A program made the position numbers and the translations under genes. From PKWO01 sp036561005 (GTDB taxonomy: Bacteria; Pseudomonadota; Gammaproteobacteria; Burkholderiales; Burkholderiaceae_D), in assembly GCA_036561005.1 (NCBI GenBank), contig DATBQE010000132.1, forward strand, positions 1 to 35,450: a stretch of 35,450 bases of DNA, read 5' to 3'. Each line of letters starts with the position of its first letter. The first letter of the stretch is position 1. The notes below the pieces were generated by a model. It was not told the origin of the DNA. It saw nothing but the letters and a program-made list of their open reading frames with translations, and made no database searches. Below, in pieces: positions 17,639 to 25,948 of this stretch.

Positions 17639-18554
17639 CAGTGTGAAACACAAGGCAAGCGTCCTGATTACCGGTGCGCGCGGTTTCACGGGCGTCTACG
17701 TCAAGGCCGAACTTGAGGCTGCCGGTTATCGGGTGATCGGCAGTGTCATAGAGGGTCCGAACGGCGCCGCCGAAGTTGGGCTGGATTTGACGTCGCCCAT
17801 CCAATGTCGTGCGGTGATCGAGCAGTTACGGCCGGACTATATTGTCCATCTGGCGGCGGTCAGTTTCGTCCAGCATGAAAATGCCGAGGAGTTCTACCGC
17901 GTCAATGTGGTTGGCACGACCAATCTGTTGCAGGCAATCAGTGACGCGCGTCTGGAACCGAAGCGTGTATTGATTGCCAGCAGCGCGAATATTTACGGGA
18001 ACGCCTTGGGGCAGTTGTCGGAGTCACAGTTGCCGCAGCCGGTCAATCACTACGCGGCGAGCAAGCTTGCCATGGAACACATGATTGCAGGCTGGTCCGA
18101 TCGGCTGCCGATTGTCGTCGTGCGACCGTTCAACTATACGGGCGTCGGTCAGGATGTCCGGTTTCTGGTGCCGAAAATCGTGTCCCACTTTGCCCGGCGC
18201 GCGCCGGTGATCGAGCTCGGCAATCTGGACATCGAGCGCGATTTTTCCGATGTGCGCATGGTGGCCAATAGCTACCGGCGCCTGATTGAGGAAGATACGG
18301 CCGGCAAGGTTGTCAATGTCTGCAGCGGACAAGGCCAATCCCTGCGCGCCGTAATCGACATGTTGCAAAAAATTGCAGGGTATGAAATTGACGTGAAAGT
18401 GAACCAAGCTTTTGTTCGCCTGTCCGATGTAAAAACCCTGGTCGGCGCGCCGCAACGCTTGCGCGAACTGATAGGCGAGCCGATGGCGATCCCGTTTTTT
18501 CAAACGCTGGAATGGATGTATGGTGCCGAAGTTTTCGGTAAAGGTGTTGCGTGA
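17622..18554 (+). CDS. rmd: GDP-6-deoxy-D-mannose reductase (GDP-D-rhamnose synthase)
   Basis: An extended short-chain reductase of about 310 residues that reduces GDP-4-keto-6-deoxy-mannose to GDP-D-rhamnose. It shows LITGARGFTGVYV, HLAAVSFVQ, ASSANIYG and the catalytic YAASK in NHYAASKLAMEHM. The Rmd assignment rests on these motifs plus its place after gmd; a related 4-reductase is possible. Start is uncertain: TTG 17622 has GGAG eight bases upstream and overlaps the end of gmd, while GTG 17643 (303 residues) gives a shorter N terminus but has no ribosome site. The stop overlaps the next GTG. Confidence 0.88.
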   Translation: MASLSDSVKHKASVLITGARGFTGVYVKAELEAAGYRVIGSVIEGPNGAAEVGLDLTSPIQCRAVIEQLRPDYIVHLAAVSFVQHENAEEFYRVNVVGTTNLLQAISDARLEPKRVLIASSANIYGNALGQLSESQLPQPVNHYAASKLAMEHMIAGWSDRLPIVVVRPFNYTGVGQDVRFLVPKIVSHFARRAPVIELGNLDIERDFSDVRMVANSYRRLIEEDTAGKVVNVCSGQGQSLRAVIDMLQKIAGYEIDVKVNQAFVRLSDVKTLVGAPQRLRELIGEPMAIPFFQTLEWMYGAEVFGKGVA

Positions 18555-19786
18555 ATACAGATTTTAAAATGCAGGGCGTTGATCCTTCGACGATGGGCGG
18601 CACCGAAGCTCAGAACGACGACGCGTTACCGGCGGTCGAAGACATGCGTGTCGCGATCAATGGCATCGCCATGCTGTCGCCGCTGACGGGCATCGGTCAA
18701 TATACCTACAACCTGGTGCGTGAGTTGCACGACCTGCGTTTGTCCCCCTGGCTGTTTTACGGTACAGATTGGAAGCGCGAGCTGCGCGCCATGGCGCTGC
18801 CGGGCATGACGACGGCCAAGAGCACATTCAAGCGCCTGGTGCCGCGTCCTTATGTGGTCCAGCGTTTTCTGCTGCAGCAGATGTTTTCGCGCGGCGCGCG
18901 GCGTCATCGTTTCGATCTGTATCACGAACCGAATTTCATGGCTTACCGTTTCAATGGGCCGGCTGTCGTCACTGTGCACGATCTTTCGTGGTTGCGCTAT
19001 CCGGAAACCCAGCCGGCCGAACGTGTGCGAGAAATGAATCGCGTCATGCCGGAAGCCATGAAGACCGCAGCGCACATCCTGGTCGATTCGGAATTCGTCA
19101 AACATGAAGTGATGGACTACTATGGATTGCCCGAGGAGCGCATCACCACGACGCTGCTTGGCGTGGCTGCGGAATTTCAACCGCTTGGTGCCATCGCCTG
19201 CACACCGGTTCTCGATCGGTATCGGCTGCAGTATGGGCGTTACATCCTGGCAGTGGCCACGCTTGAACCGAGGAAGAACCTGGCCTCGTTGGTTGCGGCG
19301 TTCGAACATCTGCCCGACACGCTACGACGGCGCTATCCGCTGGTCATCGCGGGCATGCACGGCTGGGGTGACAGCGTTATGTCCGATGCATTGCGCAAGA
19401 TGATAGCGCGCGGCGAAGTCCGCCTGACCGGCTATGTGCCGCAGGCCGATTTGCCGAGGCTGTATGCCGGCGCGCGCATGTTTGTCTATCCGTCGCTCTA
19501 CGAGGGCTTTGGATTGCCGCCGCTCGAAGCGATGGCCTGCGCCGTCCCGGTGATTGTATCAAACCGCGCATCGTTGCCTGAAGTGGTGGGAAATGCCGGC
19601 ATCCTGACCGAACCGCTCGACGATTTGCGCATCGTCCAGCACATGCGTGCCCTGATCGAAGACGATACCCTGCATGCCCACCTTGCCAAGGCAGGCTTGC
19701 TGCGCGCCAGACAATTTACCTGGCGCAGATGTGCCATGGAGACCCTGGGCGTATACCGGAGGACATTGGACGAGCTCAAGGGCTGA
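18551..19786 (+). CDS. GT4-family glycosyltransferase, WbpY-like, probably D-rhamnosyl- or mannosyltransferase
   Basis: A glycosyltransferase of up to 411 residues with the GT-B fold. The N-terminal domain has NGIAMLSPLTGIGQYTYNL and VVTVHDLSW. The C-terminal donor domain has ATLEPRKNL, GYVPQADLPRLYAGA and the EX7E motif in EGFGLPPLEAMACAVPV. This is close to WbpY and mannosyltransferases that use GDP-D-rhamnose or GDP-mannose. The first 31 residues before MRVAINGIAML (ATG 18644) are not part of the conserved fold. Starts at GTG 18551 (overlapping the rmd stop) and ATG 18569 are also possible. GDP-D-rhamnose as donor is inferred from the neighbours. Confidence 0.85.
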   Translation: MNTDFKMQGVDPSTMGGTEAQNDDALPAVEDMRVAINGIAMLSPLTGIGQYTYNLVRELHDLRLSPWLFYGTDWKRELRAMALPGMTTAKSTFKRLVPRPYVVQRFLLQQMFSRGARRHRFDLYHEPNFMAYRFNGPAVVTVHDLSWLRYPETQPAERVREMNRVMPEAMKTAAHILVDSEFVKHEVMDYYGLPEERITTTLLGVAAEFQPLGAIACTPVLDRYRLQYGRYILAVATLEPRKNLASLVAAFEHLPDTLRRRYPLVIAGMHGWGDSVMSDALRKMIARGEVRLTGYVPQADLPRLYAGARMFVYPSLYEGFGLPPLEAMACAVPVIVSNRASLPEVVGNAGILTEPLDDLRIVQHMRALIEDDTLHAHLAKAGLLRARQFTWRRCAMETLGVYRRTLDELKG

Positions 19787-19903
19787 AACCAGGGCTTGAA
19801 ATCGCGCCGGTGATAGACTGGCGAGCCGGAAGAGTGCAATGGGCGACAAAAGATAACAATGATGCGCATGACCATGTGGCGCACCTTAGTAAACTTGGAA
19901 GTT

Positions 19904-19991
19904 GTTGCGAAATTAACTTGGCGATAGTGTTTTTATCGCCGTACAGTCGTGCTGTTTTTGCCATCGCGCCTGGCCAGGCTAATTTCGCAAC
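19904..19991. repeat. 88-bp region bounded by 19-bp inverted repeats between two glycosyltransferase genes
   Basis: The arms at 19904-19922 and 19973-19991 match at 17 of 19 positions, starting with a perfect 12 bp (GTTGCGAAATTA). Inside lie a GGCGAT/ATCGCC hairpin (19920-19925 with 19935-19940) and a weaker ACAG/CTGT hairpin followed by five T residues (19942-19958). No clear target-site duplication flanks it. It may be a folded mRNA control element, a weak internal terminator or the relic of a small mobile element. Confidence 0.55.
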
Positions 19992-20046
19992 AGCTATTTG
20001 GGGAGTGGGCAACGCAGGCACGTCTCCCTTGCCCCCGACAATATAA

Positions 20047-21174
20047 ATGAGAATACTCCACGTCTTCAAGACGTACTATCCCGATACGTTCGGCGGTGTA
20101 GAGCAGGTAATTCGACAGCTCAGTGCGGCGACAACGCAACTGGGCCTCTCGAACCGTGTCTTTACGCTGAGCCGCCAGGCCGATGTCACGCCCATGGTGT
20201 ACGACGGCGCCACGACGGTGGTGCGCGCCCAGACGCATTTCGACATGGCGTCAACGCCAATGTCGGTCAGCGCGGTCGGGCTATTCCGCAAAGAAGTGGC
20301 GCAGGCGGATCTGGTTCACTACCACTACCCTTGGCCCTTCGGGGATTTGTTGCACCTGGCGGCAGGGAAATCCAAGCCGGCCGTGTTGACCTATCACTCC
20401 GACATCGTTCGCCAGCGCGTGCTGATGCATGCCTATCGTCCGCTGTTGGGACGTTTTTTCGCCAACGTCAAGGCAGTGGTCCCGACGTCGCCGAACTATC
20501 TGCAGAGCAGCCCGGTATTGCAACGCTATCGCGACAAGACAACGGTGATTCCGATCGGACTGGATGAAGAGAGCTATCCCAAACCCGGCCCGGCCCGCTT
20601 GCGCCATTGGGAAGGTGAATTGGGAAAAAACTTCTTTCTGTTTGTCGGCGTCTTACGCTATTACAAGGGTTTGCACATACTTCTCGATGCCTGTGTCAAT
20701 AACGACAGCCAGGTTGTGATCGTGGGTGCCGGGCCGGTGGAAGCGGATTTGAAACAGCAGGCTGTCGCGCTTGGCCTCACCAACGTACGGTTTCTCGGGG
20801 CGGTATCGGATGAGGACAAGGTAGCGTTACTGAAGCTGTGCGGGGCCGTCGTATTTCCCTCGCATTTGCGCTCGGAAGCTTTCGGCGTGACGCTGCTCGA
20901 AGGGGCCATGCACGGCAAGCCGCTGATCTCGTCGGAAATCGGCACCGGCAGCAGTTACGTCAATATCGACGGACTGACAGGTATTGTGGTGCCGCCCAAT
21001 GATCCGGCGGCGCTACGCAGTGCAATGCGGCGTGTCGGCACAGACTCGCAATTGGCGGCAGAAATGGGGCAGCGCGCCCGCGAACGCTTCGACGAGCTTT
21101 TTACCGCTCAACAGATGGCGCGATCCTATGTCGAGCTGTATCGGCAGGTACTCGCCGGAGAAAGCCATGCGTAA
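20047..21174 (+). CDS. GT4-family glycosyltransferase, WbpZ-like, probable D-rhamnosyltransferase
   Basis: A 375-residue GT-B glycosyltransferase. The N terminus MRILHVFKTYYPDTFGGVEQ is characteristic of the WbpZ/WbdC-like group; further motifs are YHSDIVRQ, FVGVLRYYKGL and the donor-site SEAFGVTLLEGAMHGKP. In Pseudomonas aeruginosa WbpZ adds the first D-rhamnose of the common polysaccharide antigen, and its neighbours here make GDP-D-rhamnose, so the same role is likely but inferred. There is a 260-base gap upstream with an inverted repeat; the mutarotase gene overlaps its end by eight bases. There is no clear Shine-Dalgarno. Confidence 0.87.
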   Translation: MRILHVFKTYYPDTFGGVEQVIRQLSAATTQLGLSNRVFTLSRQADVTPMVYDGATTVVRAQTHFDMASTPMSVSAVGLFRKEVAQADLVHYHYPWPFGDLLHLAAGKSKPAVLTYHSDIVRQRVLMHAYRPLLGRFFANVKAVVPTSPNYLQSSPVLQRYRDKTTVIPIGLDEESYPKPGPARLRHWEGELGKNFFLFVGVLRYYKGLHILLDACVNNDSQVVIVGAGPVEADLKQQAVALGLTNVRFLGAVSDEDKVALLKLCGAVVFPSHLRSEAFGVTLLEGAMHGKPLISSEIGTGSSYVNIDGLTGIVVPPNDPAALRSAMRRVGTDSQLAAEMGQRARERFDELFTAQQMARSYVELYRQVLAGESHA

Positions 21175-22006
21175 GAAGTTTATGGGTATTGACGCAATTG
21201 AGGTTCGCGATCCGGACGGTGCGGTCGCCCTGGTTGCAGTGCACGGCGCACATGTATTGTCCTGGACCCCCGCCGGCGGAGAACCGGTTCTCTATTTGAG
21301 CGATAAATCGCAATTCGGCCCCGGCTCGGCCATCCGGGGCGGGGTGCCGATTATTTTTCCGCAATTCGGCGAACGCGGCAATGGCAAGCGTCATGGATTC
21401 GCGCGCGTGCAAGATTGGAATTTTCAATCGGCGGGGATTGAGGGCGGCTACAGCGTTGCGCGCTTCAGGCTCGCCCAGAATGCGCTTGGCGGGGACACAT
21501 GGCAGCACGGATTCCAGTTGGATTATCAAATTTCGCTGCATGCGCAGCAATTGAAGTTGAAGCTGGAAGCTTGCAATACATCGGGCCATCCCTGGGAGTT
21601 TTGCGCTGCGTTGCATACCTACCTTCGCGTCGCCGATGTCAGCCGCGTCACAGTGACCGGCTTGCATGGCAGGCCCTACCTCGACCAGGTCGCGGGCGGA
21701 ATGCAGTGCGTGCAGGAACACCGAGAATTGCGCATTGAAGGCGAAATCGATCGCATTTATGGCGGTGTCACGGAACAATTGCAACTCGACGACGGCGTGC
21801 GCCCGCTCAAGGTCGACAAATTGGGCTTCAAGGACGTCGTAGTCTGGAATCCGGGATGGGAAAAGGCTGCCTCGCTGGCCGATATGGTGCCGTCCGATTT
21901 TGCGACCTTCCTGTGCGTGGAAGCGGGCGCCATTCTGGAGCCTGTGCATCTTCTGCCCGGTCAATGCTGGAGCGGGGAGCAAGTCATCACTGCAGGGGCG
22001 CAATAA
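21167..22006 (+). CDS. D-hexose-6-phosphate mutarotase-like protein (YeaD family)
   Basis: A 279-residue aldose 1-epimerase fold protein. GVPIIFPQFGERG, RHGFARVQDW, ALHTYLRVADV and VVVWNPGWEKA are typical of the YeaD/COG0676 branch, which interconverts the anomers of hexose 6-phosphates. ATG 21167 overlaps the glycosyltransferase stop by eight bases and has GGAG about six bases upstream, so it is co-translated. The frame is open further upstream inside the previous gene. Its use in a polysaccharide locus may be to supply a sugar-phosphate anomer to the phosphohexomutase; this is inference. Confidence 0.88.
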   Translation: MRKKFMGIDAIEVRDPDGAVALVAVHGAHVLSWTPAGGEPVLYLSDKSQFGPGSAIRGGVPIIFPQFGERGNGKRHGFARVQDWNFQSAGIEGGYSVARFRLAQNALGGDTWQHGFQLDYQISLHAQQLKLKLEACNTSGHPWEFCAALHTYLRVADVSRVTVTGLHGRPYLDQVAGGMQCVQEHRELRIEGEIDRIYGGVTEQLQLDDGVRPLKVDKLGFKDVVVWNPGWEKAASLADMVPSDFATFLCVEAGAILEPVHLLPGQCWSGEQVITAGAQ

Positions 22007-22283
22007 AATGGTGCGTATTTCCGTTGTGGAATATGGCTAACCCTGCGATCATCGATTCCGGCTCAATATGCAACTGGTTTCGCCCGGAGTTTAATGTGAA
22101 TCTGCCAATTGCAGGGTACTGAAACAGTTTCTGCGCAGACGGTGCGGCAAAAGTACAGGAACAGATGCTGGTTCCGCGATATCGAGAAGTGGCGCAGATT
22201 TTAACCGTGCATACGCTATTGGTCGCAATTCGCATATCGTTCGAAGGCTAAATGGAGAGTTGGCGCGCGGGTCAATCAAGACA
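22007..22283 (+). other. 277-bp gap before the WecA-like gene, no gene seen
   Basis: I see no supported ORF, terminator or clear promoter. The only regular element is a short palindrome TCTGCGCAGA near 22130. Base composition is a little richer in A+T than the genes beside it. Confidence 0.5.
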
Positions 22284-23381
22284 ATGAATTCCTTTCTTAT
22301 CAGCTTCGTCGTTTCCGTCTTCTTGACGCTATTTGCGATCAAGCAGGCGAAACATCATGGAGCGGCGCTCGATTCGGATTTATCCAGCGTGCAAAAGGTG
22401 CATAGCCATATTGTGCCCCGCATCGGCGGAGTCGGTATTTTCTTTTCCGTGGTGCTGACGGGGCTCGCGACCATGTGGCGAGCCCCGGCGATAGGCGAAG
22501 CCATTCTGGCCATGCTCTTGTGTTCGTCAATCGCTTTTTCCGGCGGCATCGTCGAAGATTTTACGGGCAGCGTCAGTCCGACACGGCGCCTGATACTGAC
22601 GATGCTGGCGGCCGTATTCGGTTTCTGGTTGCTCGATGCGCGCATCGAACACATCGATGGTGTCTTTTCCTATTCATTGCTGCTCAAGAGCGTATGGTTC
22701 TCGATGCCATTGACGGTTTTGGCTGTCGCCGGCATTGCCAATGCCGTCAATATCATCGATGGCTTCAACGGTCTGGCCAGCGTGGTGTGCATCTGCATGT
22801 TCATGTCGCTCGGCTACGTCGCGTTGCAAGTGAACGATCAATTCATTCTGGTCGCGGCGCTGATGGTCGCCGGTGCGACGGCCGGCTTCCTGGTGTGGAA
22901 TTATCCGGCCGGACTGATTTTTCTGGGTGACGGCGGAGCCTATTTTCTGGGATTCATGCTCGGCGAACTATCCATATTATTGGTTATGCGCAATCCTCAG
23001 GTATCAACCTGGTATGCCGCGCTGCTATTGATTTACCCCGTGTTTGAAACTTTGTTTTCGATTTATCGTCGTATCTTCCTGCGCGGGCGGCCTGCCAGCA
23101 TGCCCGATGGCATACACTTGCACAGCCTGATTTTTCGCCGCCTTGTATTATGGGCAGTCGGTCGTCACGATGCACGGGCATTAACCAGGGGCAACTCGAT
23201 GACATCGCCTTATCTGTGGCTCCTGTCGCTGATGGCTGTTGCGCCGGCCACGATGTTTTGGAGTCATAGCCTGGTGTTGATCCTGTTTTGCCTTTTGTTC
23301 GTGATTTCCTACGTATGGCTCTACACGCGAATCGTAAGATTCAAGGCACCGCACTGGATGATCATGCGCCGGCGCAAGTAA
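22284..23381 (+). CDS. polyprenyl-phosphate sugar-1-phosphate transferase (WecA/WbpL-like, MraY family)
   Basis: A 365-residue polytopic membrane protein that should move an N-acetylhexosamine-1-phosphate from its UDP-sugar onto undecaprenyl phosphate, starting the glycan. It has about ten hydrophobic segments. Family motifs are HSHIVPRIGGVG, the VEDFTGSVSPTRRL loop (acidic pair written E-D rather than D-D), the catalytic NIIDGFNGLAS, FLGDGGAYFLGF and the cytoplasmic HLHSLIFRR. It is nearer WbpL/WecA than MraY. I start at ATG 22284; a TTG at 22260 is open but adds only a polar stretch. Sugar specificity cannot be read from the sequence. Confidence 0.88.
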   Translation: MNSFLISFVVSVFLTLFAIKQAKHHGAALDSDLSSVQKVHSHIVPRIGGVGIFFSVVLTGLATMWRAPAIGEAILAMLLCSSIAFSGGIVEDFTGSVSPTRRLILTMLAAVFGFWLLDARIEHIDGVFSYSLLLKSVWFSMPLTVLAVAGIANAVNIIDGFNGLASVVCICMFMSLGYVALQVNDQFILVAALMVAGATAGFLVWNYPAGLIFLGDGGAYFLGFMLGELSILLVMRNPQVSTWYAALLLIYPVFETLFSIYRRIFLRGRPASMPDGIHLHSLIFRRLVLWAVGRHDARALTRGNSMTSPYLWLLSLMAVAPATMFWSHSLVLILFCLLFVISYVWLYTRIVRFKAPHWMIMRRRK

Positions 23382-23455
23382 TGCGTCCCGCCCGCTTGGC
23401 CCGCTTTTTGCAGTGCTTCTAATTGCAGTGATTGTGATTTCATCGATAAACTTTT

Positions 23456-23461
23456 TATATT
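23456..23461 (+). promoter_or_regulatory. candidate -10 box of the phosphohexomutase gene
   Basis: TATATT ends six bases before the ATG, so the predicted transcript start is the A of the ATG. TTGTGA lies 18 bases upstream as a fair -35. No Shine-Dalgarno is present. The gene may have its own promoter and a leaderless mRNA. Confidence 0.4.
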
Positions 23462-23467
23462 GCACCT

Positions 23468-24844
23468 ATGTTGACTCTCACCCAAGGTATCTTCAAAGCC
23501 TACGACATCCGCGGCATCGTCGGCAAAACACTCGATGCGGCCATAGCGCGCAAGATCGGCCAGGCATTTGGTTCGGCAGTTGTGCGCAAGGGCGAACGTA
23601 CTGTCGTCATCGGCAAGGATGGCCGCCTGTCCGGTCCTGAATTGACGGCAGCGCTGGCGCTCGGCTTGCAGGACGCCGGTATCGACGTGATCGATCTCGG
23701 CGTAGTAGCCACACCGATGGTTTATTTTGGTACCCACATACTGGATGCCAACTCCGGCATCATGGTGACGGGCAGCCATAACCCACCTGATTACAACGGT
23801 TTCAAAATGGTGCTGGCCGGCGAGGCGATTTATGGCGAAACAATCCAGGCGCTCTACCATGCCATCGTGGCCAATGAGTTCTCCCACGGCAAGGGCGGCT
23901 ATCGCACGCATGACATCAAACAGGCTTACCTTGATCGCATAGTCGGCGACGTTAAGATTGCCCGGCCCATGAAGATCGCCATCGACTGCGGCAACGGTGT
24001 AGCCGGCGCGTTTGCCGGTGAGTTGTATCGCGCCATGGGGTGCACGGTGGAGGAATTGTTTTGCGAAGTCGACGGCAATTTCCCCAATCACCATCCCGAT
24101 CCTGCGCACCCTGAAAACCTGCAGGACCTGATTCGCTGCCTGCAGCAGGGCGAAGCCGAGATCGGCCTCGCTTTCGACGGCGACGGCGACCGCCTGGGCG
24201 TGGTGACCAAGGACGGCCAGATTATTTATCCCGACCGCCAATTGATGCTGTTTGCCGAAGACGTGTTGACGCGCAACCCCGGTGCCGACATCCTGTACGA
24301 CGTCAAGTGCACACGCCACCTCGACGCCTGGATCGGCGCGCGCGGCGGCAAGGCGCTAATGTGGAAGACCGGCCATTCTCTGGTCAAGGCCAAGATGCGC
24401 GAAACCGGTGCGCCACTCGGCGGTGAAATGAGCGGTCATGTATTTTTCAAGGATCGCTGGTATGGTTTTGACGACGGCATGTATGCCGGTGCGCGCATGC
24501 TCGAACTGCTGAGCCGTTTGAAGGATCCGTCGGCGGCGCTCAACGCCTTGCCGCAATCGTCGAGCACGCCGGAGCTGCAATTGCCTTTGAAGGATGGCGA
24601 AAACTTTACCCTGATCGCGCAATTACAGGCGCAGGCAGAGTTTCCTGGTGCAGATCGCATTGTCACGATTGACGGCTTGCGCGTCGAATATCCGGACGGC
24701 TTCGGCCTCGCGCGTTCGTCGAACACGACCCCGGTCGTGGTCATGCGCTTCGAGGGCGCATCGCAAGGCGCGCTCGATCACATCCAGGCTGAATTCAAGC
24801 GCGTAATTCTGGCGGCCAAACCCGACGCCGCGTTGCCGTTCTGA
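23468..24844 (+). CDS. manB: phosphomannomutase/phosphoglucomutase
   Basis: A 458-residue alpha-D-phosphohexomutase of the AlgC/ManB type, making mannose-1-phosphate for ManC and glucose-1-phosphate for RmlA. The active-site phosphoserine lies in TGSHNPPDYNGFKM, the metal loop is FDGDGDRLGVV, the sugar-binding loop is GGEMSGH, and the last domain has RSSNTTPVVVMRFEG with a phosphate-binding pattern. Length is normal (about 455-465). It is the metabolic link between both nucleotide-sugar pathways in the locus. The symbol could equally be algC or pgm. Confidence 0.93.
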   Translation: MLTLTQGIFKAYDIRGIVGKTLDAAIARKIGQAFGSAVVRKGERTVVIGKDGRLSGPELTAALALGLQDAGIDVIDLGVVATPMVYFGTHILDANSGIMVTGSHNPPDYNGFKMVLAGEAIYGETIQALYHAIVANEFSHGKGGYRTHDIKQAYLDRIVGDVKIARPMKIAIDCGNGVAGAFAGELYRAMGCTVEELFCEVDGNFPNHHPDPAHPENLQDLIRCLQQGEAEIGLAFDGDGDRLGVVTKDGQIIYPDRQLMLFAEDVLTRNPGADILYDVKCTRHLDAWIGARGGKALMWKTGHSLVKAKMRETGAPLGGEMSGHVFFKDRWYGFDDGMYAGARMLELLSRLKDPSAALNALPQSSSTPELQLPLKDGENFTLIAQLQAQAEFPGADRIVTIDGLRVEYPDGFGLARSSNTTPVVVMRFEGASQGALDHIQAEFKRVILAAKPDAALPF

Positions 24845-24860
24845 CTGCGCCGCTGCATCA

Positions 24861-25847
24861 GTGAAAATTCTTATCGTTCGTGTGTCGTCGCTGGGCGACG
24901 TCGTGCACAACATGCCGATGGTGGCCGACATCCATCGGTTTTTCCCCGATGCGGCAATTGATTGGGTAGTTGAGGAAGCCTACACGGAACTGGTCGCTTT
25001 GAACGGTGCCGTGCGCAAGGTCATCCCCATGGCACTGCGGCGCTGGCGCAAAAGCTTGCTGCGCGCCGAGACAAGGGCCGAAATCGGCCGCTTTCGCCGC
25101 CAGCTTCGGGAAGAAGCCTATGACTATGTGTTCGACACCCAGGGCCTTTTCAAGACCGGCCTCGTGATGCGCCAGGCGCGCCTGAATGTCGGCGGGCGGC
25201 GCATCGGGCTGGCTAATGCAACCGAAGGTTCCGGCTATGAACCGATTTCGCGCGTGTTCCACGATTTGAGTGTGCCTGTTGGATTGCGCACGCATGCCGT
25301 GGCGCGCGCCCGCCTCGTTGCAGCCAAGGCGCTCGGCTACGCGATCGACAATCGGGCGCCGGAATTCAACCTTGCCGCGCCGTCAACCCGTGCCACCTCG
25401 GCGGCGTGGCTGCCTACGGTACCCTACGCCGTGTTTTTCCACGGTACCGCCCGCGCGGCCAAACTATGGGCTCAGGGTAACTGGATCGAACTTGCGCGCC
25501 ATTTGCAGGGGCGCGGTTTGCAGGTTCTGTTGCCGTGGGGCAGCGACGAGGAAAAGGCTGCGGCCGAGCAGATGCAGCAAGCCATGCCCAACGGCGTGCT
25601 GCTGCCGCGTTTGCCACTCATGGAAGCGATACTGCTGGCCCAGCGCGCCGCGCTGGTGGTGGGCCTGGATACCGGGCTGACGCACGTGGCGGCGGCCTTC
25701 CTGCGGCCGACCATTGAGCTTTACACGGATTCGCCGCGCTGGAAGACCGAAGGCAACTGGTCGCCGAACATCGTCAATCTTGGTGAGCAGGGCAGCCCAC
25801 CTGACGTGGCGAGTGTCGTGGCCGCCGTGGGCAGTTTGCTTGATTAG
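24861..25847 (+). CDS. waaC: lipopolysaccharide heptosyltransferase I
   Basis: A 328-residue GT9 glycosyltransferase that adds the first L-glycero-D-manno-heptose to Kdo of the LPS inner core. The N terminus ILIVRVSSLGDVVHNMPM is diagnostic. The C-terminal donor domain has HGTARAAKLW and GLDTGLTHVAAAFLRP, then ELYTDSPRWKTEGNWSPN. The start is GTG 24861, 16 bases after the phosphohexomutase stop, without a strong ribosome site. It opens a waaC-kdoO-waaA core group. Confidence 0.94.
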   Translation: MKILIVRVSSLGDVVHNMPMVADIHRFFPDAAIDWVVEEAYTELVALNGAVRKVIPMALRRWRKSLLRAETRAEIGRFRRQLREEAYDYVFDTQGLFKTGLVMRQARLNVGGRRIGLANATEGSGYEPISRVFHDLSVPVGLRTHAVARARLVAAKALGYAIDNRAPEFNLAAPSTRATSAAWLPTVPYAVFFHGTARAAKLWAQGNWIELARHLQGRGLQVLLPWGSDEEKAAAEQMQQAMPNGVLLPRLPLMEAILLAQRAALVVGLDTGLTHVAAAFLRPTIELYTDSPRWKTEGNWSPNIVNLGEQGSPPDVASVVAAVGSLLD

Positions 25848-25936
25848 AAGTTTGAGCTTGCAGTGCGCGCCGGCTCTCCATGTGGCCAATCCGGCAACAG
25901 TCAGGCTCCGTCTGCCCCTGCGCCCTGCGGTTGGTG

Positions 25937-25942
25937 GATAAT
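25937..25942 (+). promoter_or_regulatory. candidate -10 box of the Kdo hydroxylase gene
   Basis: GATAAT ends six bases before the kdoO ATG, which puts the predicted start on the ATG. The -35 region is poor, and a GGTGG at 25933-25937 could instead be a weak ribosome site, so this is the least certain of the cases. Confidence 0.22.
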
Positions 25943-25948
25943 AGCTGC

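Noticed and set aside
19729..20046. 105-codon plus-strand ORF ending directly before the WbpZ-like gene
   Set aside because: It begins inside the WbpY-like gene, runs through the inverted repeat and resembles no family; not listed as a gene, only discussed as a bridging frame.
23321..24319. Minus-strand open frame of 332 codons opposite the phosphohexomutase gene
   Set aside because: Antisense to a gene with intact catalytic motifs; no domain seen.
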